Positions 53,456 through 62,969 are shown, numbered from the stretch's first letter. The stretch is DNA of 64,000 nucleotides from PWXP01 sp040772845 (GCA_040772845.1 JAXGXG010000001.1:6510001-6574000), one strand, 5' to 3'. Translations and numbers: made by a program. The notes: a model not told the origin generated them from the letters alone.

Positions 53456-54859
53456 ATGCTGCACCTGACGGCGTTCTCTGCTCGCAGTGCATTTGTCTGG
53501 ACGTTCCTGTTCGCGATTCTTGGCGGCCATTGCGTTGCGCTAGCCGATGAGCCGGTTGGACCGTTCTTCGTGCTCCCGAGTCCTTCGTTTGCAAGTCGGC
53601 CTGATCTCGGAGAGATACCTGCGAATCCGATGCCGGGTGTTCTGGAATCATCTGTTGGGTTGGAGTCTACAGCGCCGGAAGCGGACATCCACACCGACGA
53701 TGCCATTACGGTAGCGAAAGAATTGGAATCGGAAGCAGATGTGAATGCCGGAACCGGCGAAGAGGATGACGCATCGGAAGACGCCGATGATGTGCAGGTG
53801 CGCCGGGAATTATCGCCGGGCATGGCGGCTTTGCGCGATCAGGTGCGGCGCACGCTTGCCGCTCACCGCGGCCAGGTGCTTAGCACGGCGGACAATACGG
53901 TTACAGAGATCATCGATGCCTGTCGCGCCTTTGGTTGTCACACGGAGGTCTTTGAGGCGAATGCGCTGCGCAAGAAGCTCAACGGCATTACCTGCCTGAC
54001 CTGGAATTATCCTTGCGGTGGATTCGCACCATTGACGATTTGCGATGGCCGTATCACGGGGCGTATTGGCTATGGTTACCAGGAGTATCCTGGCGAGTTG
54101 ATTGCCGCGCTTGCGTTGGCTCGCGTACAGCCGACCTATCCGGTGCGCGTCGGCGAGGAGGTTCGTACGGTTGCGGATTTGGTGGAATATGAAAAACTGG
54201 CATGTCGAGAAGGGGGAGACAAGTCTTTGTCTCTAATTGGTCTGACCTACTATGCCGACAAGGACCCGGCCTGGCATAATCGATTGGGTGAAGAGTGGAC
54301 GCTCGAACGGGTTGTAAAGGACGAGTTGGCCGAGCCGGTTGTTGGCGCCGCTTGGGGTGGAACGCCGCGGCTCATGGGGCTCAGCTACGCGGTGCGGCAA
54401 CGGCAGAAACGCAGACTGCCTATCACCGGTCAGTACCGCCGAGCCCAAGAGTACATCAGCCGTTTCCATGACCATGCGCTTGCGTTGCAGAACAGCAACG
54501 GTTCGTGGAGTCCGCACTATCTGGCGGCACAAGGGACGAGTCGCGACCCGGCTGCCCTCCTCGCCTCGACCGGTCGCATTCTCGAATGGCTGGCCTACTC
54601 GTTGCCCGACCAGCGGCTTGAAGAGCCCGGTGTCATCCGCGCAGTCCAGTTCGTCAACCAAATGCTCAGTTCCGGGCGCTTCGGACAGAATGTGAAAGGA
54701 CTGCGGACCGAGGAAATCGACGCTGTGATGCACGCCTTGGCCGGATTGCGATATTACGACGACCGCTACTTCAAACCTGCCGATCCGCCGCCGGCCCCCG
54801 CCACGCCCACTGCTCCTGCAACGCCGCCTACAACGGCAGGTACGCCAGGGAACACCTGA
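53456..54859 (+). CDS. Secreted protein with helical-toroid-like C-terminus, partner of the GDDxY-repeat gene
   Basis: 467 residues. Signal peptide (to about ALA at 31), an acidic low-complexity stretch (about 80-110, rich in Glu/Asp), then a globular part. The globular part contains DACRAFGCHTEVF and GITCLTWNYPCGG with several cysteines. The C-terminal half has toroid-like helical units, including ALALQNSNGSWSPHYLAAQG (about 340-360), before a Pro/Thr/Ala tail. Start ATG 53456 has AGGAG 6 nt upstream. It follows the repeat-protein gene after 44 nt and shares its layout of signal, acidic linker and an x-CLTW-type motif, so they probably work together. No enzyme motif is evident. Confidence 0.7.
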   Translation: MLHLTAFSARSAFVWTFLFAILGGHCVALADEPVGPFFVLPSPSFASRPDLGEIPANPMPGVLESSVGLESTAPEADIHTDDAITVAKELESEADVNAGTGEEDDASEDADDVQVRRELSPGMAALRDQVRRTLAAHRGQVLSTADNTVTEIIDACRAFGCHTEVFEANALRKKLNGITCLTWNYPCGGFAPLTICDGRITGRIGYGYQEYPGELIAALALARVQPTYPVRVGEEVRTVADLVEYEKLACREGGDKSLSLIGLTYYADKDPAWHNRLGEEWTLERVVKDELAEPVVGAAWGGTPRLMGLSYAVRQRQKRRLPITGQYRRAQEYISRFHDHALALQNSNGSWSPHYLAAQGTSRDPAALLASTGRILEWLAYSLPDQRLEEPGVIRAVQFVNQMLSSGRFGQNVKGLRTEEIDAVMHALAGLRYYDDRYFKPADPPPAPATPTAPATPPTTAGTPGNT

Positions 54860-55326
54860 GTTCCGCTTCTACCATTTCTACATGCATGCTCCCCTAACGT
54901 CGTAGGCATACGCCGTTGCGCCGTCAACCGGTTACCCCGGATTATTCACAATAGGTAGGGTGGGTCAAACAAGCCGCTTCCTTGGTGGGGCATCGGTCGC
55001 TGATGCCGTCCTTGTTCCAGGCGGTGGGCTGTAAATCAGCTCGGTTGCGGCTTGTGCAGACCCACCAACGATCTGCGCGACCTTGATCCACCCTGCGTAG
55101 ATGAACAATCCGGGTTTAGACCGTCTGCAGGTAGGGAAGGAAGGGTCCCAAGGGCTGAGGGCGTTTGCCTCATTCTGTGGTTGCTGGTCGAATATCCGAG
55201 TGGCAGGCAGATTGGCACGGGCTGGCGTCGGATGCTACAATGTCGCCCATGCCGGTCGATGCGTTGGCGCCGGCCAGTGCATGGCTGCGGTTGCAGATAG
55301 AAATACATCATGTGGAGTGAAGAGGC
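54860..55326. other. 467-nt intergenic region carrying a MITE-like element
   Basis: Apart from the 142-nt inverted-repeat element described separately (54955-55096), nothing recognisable is present. The ribosome site of the next gene lies at the right end (GTGGAG near 55312). Confidence 0.6.
54955..55096. mobile_element. MITE-like element with imperfect terminal inverted repeats
   Basis: The left end GTAGGGTGGGTCAA (54955-54968) and the reverse complement of 55083-55096 (GCAGGGTGGATCAA) agree at 12 of 14 positions. A further GACCCACC lies inside near the right end. There is no open frame. The GGTGGGTCAA ends resemble short dispersed repeats common in bacterial genomes. Confidence 0.55.
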
Positions 55327-58300
55327 ATGGTACGAAATACCGTTACGATTGCGTTGGTGATTCTAGGGGTTGCCGCCGGACAGGGCGCCGAGTGGCATGG
55401 TCCGCTCTCGTTCGACGGGGGCGATTGCTGGCGGGCACGGATTGCCGTCTCGGTGAATAACGAACGCGATGCCGCGGCCGATGGCGAGCTTCTCAACGTG
55501 CAGGTTGGGACGGGCTCTGGCGAAGTGGCCCTGGTCGGACAGGAGGCACGGGCCATTCGCGTAACCGACGCGGAAGGTACAGAGATGCTGTTCGCCCTGA
55601 GCGACCCGGACGGATCGCCATGTACGGAAGGCCCGATTGCCGCCGGCAGTACGCTCACTATCCCCATCGAGTGCCCGGCGCGATCTACGGTGTTGTATTA
55701 TGTCTACTTCGACAATCCGGTCGCCTGGCGCGTGCCCGACTACCTCGACGCACGCATGGGACTGGTCAATGGCGACTTTGAAGACGGAAGTGGTACAACT
55801 CCGACCGGTTGGGCACACGATACGCCGGACGAGAAGCACCGGGCCGTCTGGACGGACGAGAATCCGCGCTCGGGCAAACGATGCGTGAAGACCATCGTGG
55901 CAGACGGAGCCGAACCTGCCTGGATCGCAACGCGGCAAGGCAATCTCCACATCGTCGGCGGCGCGAAGTACGTCATGCGAGCCTGGGTCAAGGCGGAAAA
56001 CGTTCAAGGATATGCCGGTTGGTACCTGCACGTGGGCAATCAGCAGAAGTCGATGATGCTGGCGCCCATGCTCCACGGCGGCGACGGAACGTACGACTGG
56101 AAGGAAGTCGAAGTCGAGTTCACCGCCCCGCCCGAAGCGAATCGTGCCAGTCTGGGGACCGTATTGCGCGGCACGGGGGCCGCCTGGTTCGACCTCGTAA
56201 CGTTCAAGTGCCTGCAGCCGGGCGGATTGCATGCCGAAGCCCAATCGGTCGAGCGGCTCACGCTGAAAGAACTGGGCCGGCATCAGCCGTGGCCCGCCGC
56301 GGCGCAATCGTCCGGACACGGTGCATGGGACCATCGAGCGGTGGTTCGTACGTTCAATTTCTCGAACCAACCGCAGACAGACCTGCTGGTGGGTGTCGAG
56401 CTGAACATGATTGAAGACCGGATGCGTGGTCGGCTCAACCGCGGATCGCTCGAAGTACTTCAGGACGGCCAACCGCTGCCCTATTACCTCGACGGCAACC
56501 TGCTGCTGCTCGAAGCCGGTGTACCGGAACGGTCGACCGTCGATTACCACGTCTACTTCTCCGACAACCCGGAGTTCGAAGCCGTGGCCGGATCGAAGTT
56601 TGCATCGCTGTTGGCATCGCCGCGGAACCTGGTCGAGAACCCGAGCTTTGAACAGGGAACGGAAATGCCCGAAGCGTGGGTTGCGGGCCAACAGGGCCAC
56701 GATGGGGTGACATGGTCGCTGGAGCAGGCGGCCGGTCCCGACCTGGGGCAACGGTGCGCGAAGCTTAGTGTGCCGCATTCCGCTCCGAAGAATTGGCGAG
56801 GTTGGCAACAGAGCGTGCCCGTACAGCCTGGCCGGACGTACCTGTTCGCCGCCTGGGTGAAGTGCGACGACTTGCAGGGGGACCTTTCGCTGCACGTCCA
56901 TCGGCATACGGCAGCCGGGGCCTTGTCCCAACATGAACCGATGGGCAGCGTCGGACCGGCCATTACGGGAACAACCGACTGGACCCTGCTTTCCGGCTTG
57001 CTCGCCATGCCTGAAGATACCGTGAGTCTACGCCTTCACCTCACCACCAGCGGCGCCGGCACGATCTGGCACGACGGAGTGGTTCTGGCCGAATGCGTTC
57101 CGGGGCGAATCGCGAAATTGGAAGGGCGACCATTGGACAAGAGCGACGCTCTACGTCTTTGGCCGGCGCCTTCCGTCCAGAAGGTCTTTCCCGACGATCC
57201 GGCTCCGCGCGGCGCTATTGGCACCGGGTCATTCGCCGCAGCCCGCAACGAGCAGGAATCGCTTCAATGGGCCGTTCGCAGCGCGAAGGCGATCGAGAAG
57301 GTTCGCGTCGAGGTCGATGCCCCGGCCGGCCCGAACGGCGCCCGATTGAGCGACTTCCAGATCCAAGTGGTCGGCTACGTGCCGATCGACCATGCAACGA
57401 GCTACTACTCGTCGGAAACGCCCGTGTGGCGCCGCAAAACCCCCAGCCATTCGGGCCGTTGCGACGGCTGGCCGGGGCTCTGGCCCGATCCGCTGCTGCC
57501 GCAGCAGACCTTCGACCTGGCCGCCAATACGACGCAAGCCGTGTGGGTCACCGTTCGTGTGGGCAAAGATGCGCCGGCCGGCGATTATCGGGGCGCGCTA
57601 CGATTGACACACGATGGCCATACGCTTGCCGAAGCGCCGTTCACGTTCCACGTCTGGGGATTCACATTGCCCGATGACCAGAAACTGGGCGCGATCTACG
57701 ACGTCCGCCTTGGTCGTACCGAGGCCGGCTGGGACGCATCGCTCGACGAGTTGTACCCGGACATGGTCCGTTTCCTGGCCGAGCGCCGCCTGTGTGCCGA
57801 CCATATCCGGCCTGCGCCGACAATCCGTTATGAAAAGGGCCGGGTCGTTGCCGACTTTGCCGAGTTCGACAAGGCTGCCACGTGGTATTTCGATCAGCTT
57901 GGGCTGCCGTATGCCTATATGCCAAGCTGCTTCTATCTGTTCGGCTGGGGACATCCGCCCAAGACCGTCTTCGGCCAACGCCCCTATCCGGGCGAACCAC
58001 CCTACGAAAACGCCGACCGGAGTCAGTTGCGTCCCGAGTACAAGACTGCCTACCAGGCGTGCCTCAAGGTGTTCTGGGATCATCTGAAAGAGAAGGGGTG
58101 GGACAAGAAGATGATCCTTTACATCTCCGACGAGCCCTTCGATCGTCATGAACACATTCGTGAGCAGATGAAGGCGCTGTGCGACATGATCCACGAGGTC
58201 GATCCCAAGATTCCGGTCTATTCCAGCACATGGCATCATGTGCCCGACTGGGACGGGTATTTGAACGTATGGGGCATCGGCCATTACGGAGTCGTACCGG

Positions 58301-58872
58301 TCGAGAAGATGGCCGAGTTGCGCGCAAACGACGCCCGCATCTGGTTCACCACCGACGGCCAGATGTGTACCGATACGCCTTACTGCGCCGTGGAGCGACT
58401 CCTGCCGCACTATTGTTTCAAGTACGGGGCGGGGGCCTACGAGTTCTGGGGCGCCGGCTGGCTCACCTATGATCCGTACCAGTATGGTTGGCACGCCTAC
58501 ATCCATCAGTCTTCGGAACCGGGCCGCTCCTATTGGGTTCGTTATCCGAACGGCGACGGTTTCCTGATCTATCCCGGCAAACCGATCGGCCACGAAGGAT
58601 TGGTCAGCTCAATCCGCCTGGAGCAGGCGTGCGAGGGCGTCGAGGATTACGCCTATCTCGACATGCTTACAGAGTTGCTTGCCCGCGCAAAGGCCGAGGG
58701 CCGCGATGTCACCAGCGCCCAGGCTGCGCTGGAGCAAGCTGCTGCGCTGGTGGATATCCCGAATGCCGGCGGCCGCTATTCCAGCAAGATCCTGCCCGAC
58801 CCGCAACGGCTATACTCCGTACGCACCGGCCTGGCAAACGCGATCGAGCAACTTCAGGCCGAAACAAGATAA
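55327..58872 (+). CDS. Secreted multi-domain DUF4091 / GH123-like protein
   Basis: 1181 residues with a signal peptide (about 1-20). Two similar modules make up the N-terminal half, each a DUF2341-like strand set plus a jelly-roll CBM-like domain (VNGDFEDGSG near 140, VENPSFEQGTEM near 437). A beta-sandwich follows (about 600-770), then a TIM-barrel-like DUF4091 domain (about 780-1130). The latter has LYISDEPFDRHEHIREQM, where Asp-Glu-Pro matches the catalytic pair of GH123 beta-N-acetylgalactosaminidases, and VYSSTWHHVPDWDGYLNVWG. Extracellular action on an amino-sugar glycan is the likely role. It stands alone; the tail end faces the HD-domain gene. Confidence 0.85.
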   Translation: MVRNTVTIALVILGVAAGQGAEWHGPLSFDGGDCWRARIAVSVNNERDAAADGELLNVQVGTGSGEVALVGQEARAIRVTDAEGTEMLFALSDPDGSPCTEGPIAAGSTLTIPIECPARSTVLYYVYFDNPVAWRVPDYLDARMGLVNGDFEDGSGTTPTGWAHDTPDEKHRAVWTDENPRSGKRCVKTIVADGAEPAWIATRQGNLHIVGGAKYVMRAWVKAENVQGYAGWYLHVGNQQKSMMLAPMLHGGDGTYDWKEVEVEFTAPPEANRASLGTVLRGTGAAWFDLVTFKCLQPGGLHAEAQSVERLTLKELGRHQPWPAAAQSSGHGAWDHRAVVRTFNFSNQPQTDLLVGVELNMIEDRMRGRLNRGSLEVLQDGQPLPYYLDGNLLLLEAGVPERSTVDYHVYFSDNPEFEAVAGSKFASLLASPRNLVENPSFEQGTEMPEAWVAGQQGHDGVTWSLEQAAGPDLGQRCAKLSVPHSAPKNWRGWQQSVPVQPGRTYLFAAWVKCDDLQGDLSLHVHRHTAAGALSQHEPMGSVGPAITGTTDWTLLSGLLAMPEDTVSLRLHLTTSGAGTIWHDGVVLAECVPGRIAKLEGRPLDKSDALRLWPAPSVQKVFPDDPAPRGAIGTGSFAAARNEQESLQWAVRSAKAIEKVRVEVDAPAGPNGARLSDFQIQVVGYVPIDHATSYYSSETPVWRRKTPSHSGRCDGWPGLWPDPLLPQQTFDLAANTTQAVWVTVRVGKDAPAGDYRGALRLTHDGHTLAEAPFTFHVWGFTLPDDQKLGAIYDVRLGRTEAGWDASLDELYPDMVRFLAERRLCADHIRPAPTIRYEKGRVVADFAEFDKAATWYFDQLGLPYAYMPSCFYLFGWGHPPKTVFGQRPYPGEPPYENADRSQLRPEYKTAYQACLKVFWDHLKEKGWDKKMILYISDEPFDRHEHIREQMKALCDMIHEVDPKIPVYSSTWHHVPDWDGYLNVWGIGHYGVVPVEKMAELRANDARIWFTTDGQMCTDTPYCAVERLLPHYCFKYGAGAYEFWGAGWLTYDPYQYGWHAYIHQSSEPGRSYWVRYPNGDGFLIYPGKPIGHEGLVSSIRLEQACEGVEDYAYLDMLTELLARAKAEGRDVTSAQAALEQAAALVDIPNAGGRYSSKILPDPQRLYSVRTGLANAIEQLQAETR

Positions 58873-58981
58873 GGATGCCCCAAAGGCAACTGAGTTCTCC
58901 CGCTCCGTTTCCTCTGTTCTCTCCTGTTCCACCAAAGCCGCACGCCCCTTCATAATGCCGAAGCTATTATTGCGTCACCCC

Positions 58982-59605
58982 TCAGCAATCCGCAGCCGGC
59001 TTGAGATACCCGCGTATTACGGCATCGTTGATCAGCTTCTCGGCGTATTGCCAGAGCCGCGGTGCGCCGTCGGCAATCGGATGGCATCGGGTGACAACCT
59101 GATCGGCCGTAATGCCGTGCTCACGCCAAGCTCGACCCTCGGTGAAGTAGTTGTGCATCAGGGGCTGCAACTGGTCGAGCGCTGCGGCGTAGCGAGCCTC
59201 GGGCGTTTCGCGAGCTTCGAACTCGTCCCATAACGCTCGTAACTCCGGCCCCTGATCGGCAGGCAGTAACGCGAAGATGCGATCGGCCGCCTGCTGTTCC
59301 CGTTCCGCCTGCGTCTCACGGCCCGTTGAATCGTATGCATAGGTATCGCCTGCATCGATTTCAACCAGGTCGTGTGCCACAACCATCTTGAGTACGCGCA
59401 AGACGTCCAGGTTTTCGGCGAGTGCGTACTCCGGCAGCAGAAAGGTCATCAACGCGAGATGCCAGGAATGCTCGGCGTCGTTCTCCAGGCGAGAACCGTC
59501 CAGCAGCCAGGTACGCCGGAAAATGTGTTTCAGCTTGTCCACTTCGCGCACGAAGGCGAGCTGTTGCTCCAGCCGATCGGCGGCGTTCAGTGTTCGGTGG
59601 GTCAT
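58982..59605 (-). CDS. HD-domain phosphohydrolase (YfbR/HDDC2-like 5'-nucleotidase)
   Basis: 207 residues. The HD metal-binding residues are in NDAEHSWHLALM (His, His) and VVAHDLVEIDAGD (His-Asp), with a later Asp in AAALDQLQPLMHNYFTEG. This spacing is that of the HDDC2/YfbR group, which removes phosphate from deoxynucleoside monophosphates. Length is near the family norm. It follows the yqgE gene after 8 nt, so the two are probably co-transcribed. Substrate by family only. Confidence 0.9.
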   Translation of the reverse strand: MTHRTLNAADRLEQQLAFVREVDKLKHIFRRTWLLDGSRLENDAEHSWHLALMTFLLPEYALAENLDVLRVLKMVVAHDLVEIDAGDTYAYDSTGRETQAEREQQAADRIFALLPADQGPELRALWDEFEARETPEARYAAALDQLQPLMHNYFTEGRAWREHGITADQVVTRCHPIADGAPRLWQYAEKLINDAVIRGYLKPAADC

Positions 59606-59613
59606 GACGGGCC

Positions 59614-60162
59614 TTAATTCATGCTGGGATCGATCGGCACTTCCTTAATGCGAAGTATTTCCGGCAGCGACGTGCGTCCCCCCTTCACCAATCGCGTCCA
59701 CAGGTCGTCGCCATCGTGAAAGACATCTTGGATCGTTGCCGGCGCCGTGAGCCAGCCGCCCAGTTTCAATTCGTTCTCGAGCTGGCCGGGTCCCCACCCG
59801 GAATGCCCAACGAAAACCTTGTAAGGAATATCGGTGTGAAGAACCAGTTTATCGAGATGGTCCTTCCTGGCGGCAAAGAAGACACCTTCAAGAACCTCCA
59901 ACTCCGCCAGATCCGGGACAGCATGGACGGCCATGATGGGCCCGGGAACGGGGCCGCCCAAGTAGACCGGGCCCTTGCTGTTGCACGGCTCGTCCCCGAC
60001 ATCGGCCCACAATTGACACAATTCCTTATTCGTCGGCCGATTGAGGACCAAGCCCAAGGCCCCTTGTTCGTTATGCTGCACCATGAGCACCACGGACCGA
60101 ACGAAGTTCGGGTCGAGCAACTCAGGTGCAGCAATCAGCAAACGCCCTTCCAACGACTCCAT
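59614..60162 (-). CDS. YqgE/AlgH family protein
   Basis: 182 residues, UPF0301/DUF179 family. It has SLEGRLLIAAPELLDPNFVRSV at the N-terminus (about 3-24), GALGLVLNRPT, VYLGGPVPGP, and GHSGWGPGQLENEL, all family hallmarks. Function is not established; the AlgH name comes from a link to alginate regulation in pseudomonads. ATG 60162 has GGGTGA upstream; a TTG two codons earlier is possible. It heads a two-gene unit with the HD nucleotidase. The 250 nt upstream to nqrM hold nothing recognised. Confidence 0.93.
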   Translation of the reverse strand: MESLEGRLLIAAPELLDPNFVRSVVLMVQHNEQGALGLVLNRPTNKELCQLWADVGDEPCNSKGPVYLGGPVPGPIMAVHAVPDLAELEVLEGVFFAARKDHLDKLVLHTDIPYKVFVGHSGWGPGQLENELKLGGWLTAPATIQDVFHDGDDLWTRLVKGGRTSLPEILRIKEVPIDPSMN

Positions 60163-60412
60163 GACCAATCACCCGTCACGTGCCTTTCGATCGCATGTCT
60201 TCCACTCGCTATTTCACCTCAAAAAGGCCGTTTCGGCAAGCCCCACCAACACTGCGTTGGGAGGTTCTCGTTGTCCTACACAGTACCGCGTTGTGTGGAA
60301 GGCCACCGTGCGCGCAATAGCGAGGTGGAACGCCCTCCCCAAAACGGTTTTTGCGAACCTGGGCCCAGTCGGAAATGGCTTGCCCGCTCTTGCAGGCCAT
60401 TCCGACAGCCAT

Positions 60413-60643
60413 CTACCGATCGGAATCGGACTGGGGGCCGCACTTGTCAATCGTTACCAGTGGCCTCGACTGCTGCGGCTGCCCGCCAGAACAACAGCAG
60501 GAACTGCCGCAGCTACCCTCCTTGCCGTCTTCGGACTGACCATGACAGCCAAGTCGCACTCCGCGTTTTCCGAATAACATGCCGATCCCCATCGCGAGAC
60601 CGGCAAGAAGAAACACGACAATCGTAGCAATAAACTGTTGCAC
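60413..60643 (-). CDS. nqrM: NqrM-like small membrane protein for Na+-NQR maturation
   Basis: 76 residues: one N-terminal helix (MQQFIATIVVFLLAGLAMGIGMLF) and a Cys-rich tail with GCHG, GSCGSSCCCSGG and one later Cys. The layout is that of NqrM (DUF539), which helps assemble the iron centre of Na+-NQR. The order nqrF-apbE-nqrM fits known nqr loci. The start is GTG 60643, with a strong GGGGAGG 5 nt upstream. The tail has more cysteines than the usual four and is longer than in Vibrio. Iron delivery is inferred from the family. Confidence 0.8.
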   Translation of the reverse strand: MQQFIATIVVFLLAGLAMGIGMLFGKRGVRLGCHGQSEDGKEGSCGSSCCCSGGQPQQSRPLVTIDKCGPQSDSDR

Positions 60644-60682
60644 AACAACCTCCCCGTCCGAACTGGCTCGAGCCCGAACACT

Positions 60683-61720
60683 TCATTTCTTCGGCTGAGG
60701 ACAGATTCTCTCGAACTCCGGTGTCATTTTCTCGCAGAATCCCGTGTCCGTTTTCACAATCATCAGTACAGCCAACTCCTGCTCCTTGGCCAAGCGATAG
60801 CCCTCCTCGGGGCCCAGCACCATCAGCCCGGTCGCCAGGGCATCGGCCCGGGCACACGTCGGGTCCACTACCGATACGGAAACCAGCCGGTGATGGATCG
60901 GTCGCCCCGTGCGCGGATCGATAATGTGCGAATAGCGAACGCCATCATGCTCGAAATAGTTCCGATAGTCGCCGGACGTTGCCATTGCCATGTCGGTCAG
61001 TTCGACTACCCGCTGTACTTGACGTACTCCGGGAAGGGGGGGTTCGATGCCGATTCGCCACGGTTTCCCGTCCGGATTGATCCCCTGGGCCCTCACCTCG
61101 CCCCCAATGTCAACCAGGAAGCTGGCGATTCCGAGACTTCGGAACAACAGGGCGATTTGGTCCACAGCAAACCCTTTGGCAACTCCGGACAGATCGATGC
61201 GCAGCTCGGGTATTGTCTTCCGAATTGCATGGGGATCGAGCTGGTACTCGATCTTCTTCAGGCCGATTCTGGCCTTGGCCTCGGCAATCTGTTGATCGGT
61301 AGGAATGCGGTCGGGATTTCGCGGATCGGGCCCGAATCCCCATAGGTCGACCAATGGGCCGCATGTGATGTCAAACGCCCCTTCTGTCATCAGGCCGGTG
61401 TGGACCGCTTCGCCCACCACTTGCGCGAGTTCGTCCGGAACGTTCTCCCACTGGACACTCTCCGAGTTGTTGAACAGCGACACATCCGAACTGGAGTCGT
61501 ACGTGGACATCATCCCGTTCAACTGATCCAGCCGCTGCTCGACAGTCCGCTTCAACTGTACGGCCGCGTCTCCTTCCGGCACATCCAAAACCTTGATGTG
61601 GTACTGCGTTCCCATGGTCGGACCCGAAAAGTCCAGCATCCGAGGTCCTGGCTGCGGAGGTGCTTTGGTGTCACAGCCAACCAAAAGGATGATAGCAAGG
61701 AAAACGCCAGGAAGACGCAT
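60683..61720 (-). CDS. apbE: FAD:protein FMN transferase (ApbE)
   Basis: Attaches FMN to threonine residues of NqrB and NqrC on the periplasmic side. 345 residues with a lipobox (IILLVGC) for lipidation. Family motifs are FSGPTMGTQYHIKV, the DLWGFGP segment, LRIDLSGVAKGFAVDQI, LVDIGGEVRAQG, SHIIDPRTGRPIHH and the metal/FAD-site ARADALATGLMVLG. Length is normal. It lies 19 nt after the nqrF stop and 39 nt before nqrM, so it belongs to the nqr operon. Confidence 0.96.
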   Translation of the reverse strand: MRLPGVFLAIILLVGCDTKAPPQPGPRMLDFSGPTMGTQYHIKVLDVPEGDAAVQLKRTVEQRLDQLNGMMSTYDSSSDVSLFNNSESVQWENVPDELAQVVGEAVHTGLMTEGAFDITCGPLVDLWGFGPDPRNPDRIPTDQQIAEAKARIGLKKIEYQLDPHAIRKTIPELRIDLSGVAKGFAVDQIALLFRSLGIASFLVDIGGEVRAQGINPDGKPWRIGIEPPLPGVRQVQRVVELTDMAMATSGDYRNYFEHDGVRYSHIIDPRTGRPIHHRLVSVSVVDPTCARADALATGLMVLGPEEGYRLAKEQELAVLMIVKTDTGFCEKMTPEFERICPQPKK

Positions 61721-61739
61721 CGCTCGTCCTTACCAGTCG

Positions 61740-62969
61740 CTACAGGCCAAAATCGTCAAATGCGATATTCTCTTCTTCTACTCCCAAGTCGTCAAGCAGC
61801 TTGAGCACGGCCTTGTTCATCATAGGAGGCCCACATAAATAATAGTCTACGTCTTCCGGAGCAGGATGATGCCGCAGGTAGCGTTCGAAAAGCACCTGGT
61901 GGACGAACCCCACCGGTCCATCCCAGTGGTCCTCGGGGAGGGGTTCCGACAGGGCCAGATGCCACTCGAAATTCGCATTTTCTCGCGACAACTGCTCGAA
62001 TTCCTCGGTATAGAAGGCTTCGCGAAGACTCCTGGCGCCGTACCAGTACGAGACCTTGCGCTGCGAATGGCGACGCTTCAGCAATTCAAACAGGTGCGAC
62101 CTGAGCGGGGCCATACCGGCCCCGCCCCCAATGTAGACCATTTCGGCATCGGTCTCCTTGATGAAGAACTCTCCGTAGGGGCCGGAAATGGTTACCCTGT
62201 CTCCCGACTTCAGCCCGAAGATGTAAGAAGACATCTTTCCGGGCGGAATATCAGGCGCATCGGCAGGTGGTGTCGCGATCCGCACATTAAGCATGATGAC
62301 GCCCTTCTCGCCCGGGTAGTTCGCCATCGAATACGCCCGCGACACCGGTTCGGTAACCTTCGACTTGTACCGCCACATGTCGTACTTGTCCCACTCCCCG
62401 CGAAACCGCTCGTCAATATCAAAGCTGCGATAATCGACCTCGTGCGGTGGACACGCAATCTGGATATACCCGCCCGCTCTGAACTCAACTTCTTCGCCAA
62501 CGGGCAGCTCCAGAATGAGTTCCTTGATAAATGTGGCCACGTTCCGGTTCGAACGGACGATGCATTCCCACTGCTTGATCTCGAATACTTCGGGGGGAAT
62601 TTCGATGGCAAGATCCTGTTTGACCGCCACCTGGCAGCTCAAACGCACTCCCTCTCGAATCTCGCGGCGGCTAAGGAAATTCCGCTCCGTTGCAAGCACG
62701 TCCCCGCCTCCCTGATGCACCTTGACGCGGCACTCGGCGCAGGTGCCTTGCCCTCCGCAGGCGGACGGAACGAAAATCCGGTTGTCCGCCAGTACGCCCA
62801 GAAGCTTGCCGCCGGTCGGAACGACGAGCGACTTGCCTGGATCCTCGTTGATCTCAATCCGAACCTCGCCGGAAGGGACGAGCCAGCGGCGAGCGCCGAG
62901 CACCAGGACCACCAGGCTCAACACGATGGCCGAAAACGCGACGACGCCGATCACGATCTGGACGGTCAA
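61740..62969 (-). CDS. nqrF: Na+-translocating NADH:quinone reductase subunit F
   Basis: NADH-oxidising subunit: electrons pass from NADH via FAD and a [2Fe-2S] cluster into the membrane complex. 409 residues: one N-terminal helix (about 4-25), a ferredoxin-like domain with CGGQGTCAEC (about 70-79) and a distal Cys near 111, FAD motif RAYSMANYP, then VYIGGGAGMAPLRSHLFELL and the NADH-site YWYGARSLREAFY, ending in IAFDDFGL. Start TTG 62969 with GGGGTGA upstream; no in-frame ATG would keep the membrane helix. It is 11 nt downstream of nqrE. Confidence 0.97.
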   Translation of the reverse strand: MTVQIVIGVVAFSAIVLSLVVLVLGARRWLVPSGEVRIEINEDPGKSLVVPTGGKLLGVLADNRIFVPSACGGQGTCAECRVKVHQGGGDVLATERNFLSRREIREGVRLSCQVAVKQDLAIEIPPEVFEIKQWECIVRSNRNVATFIKELILELPVGEEVEFRAGGYIQIACPPHEVDYRSFDIDERFRGEWDKYDMWRYKSKVTEPVSRAYSMANYPGEKGVIMLNVRIATPPADAPDIPPGKMSSYIFGLKSGDRVTISGPYGEFFIKETDAEMVYIGGGAGMAPLRSHLFELLKRRHSQRKVSYWYGARSLREAFYTEEFEQLSRENANFEWHLALSEPLPEDHWDGPVGFVHQVLFERYLRHHPAPEDVDYYLCGPPMMNKAVLKLLDDLGVEEENIAFDDFGL

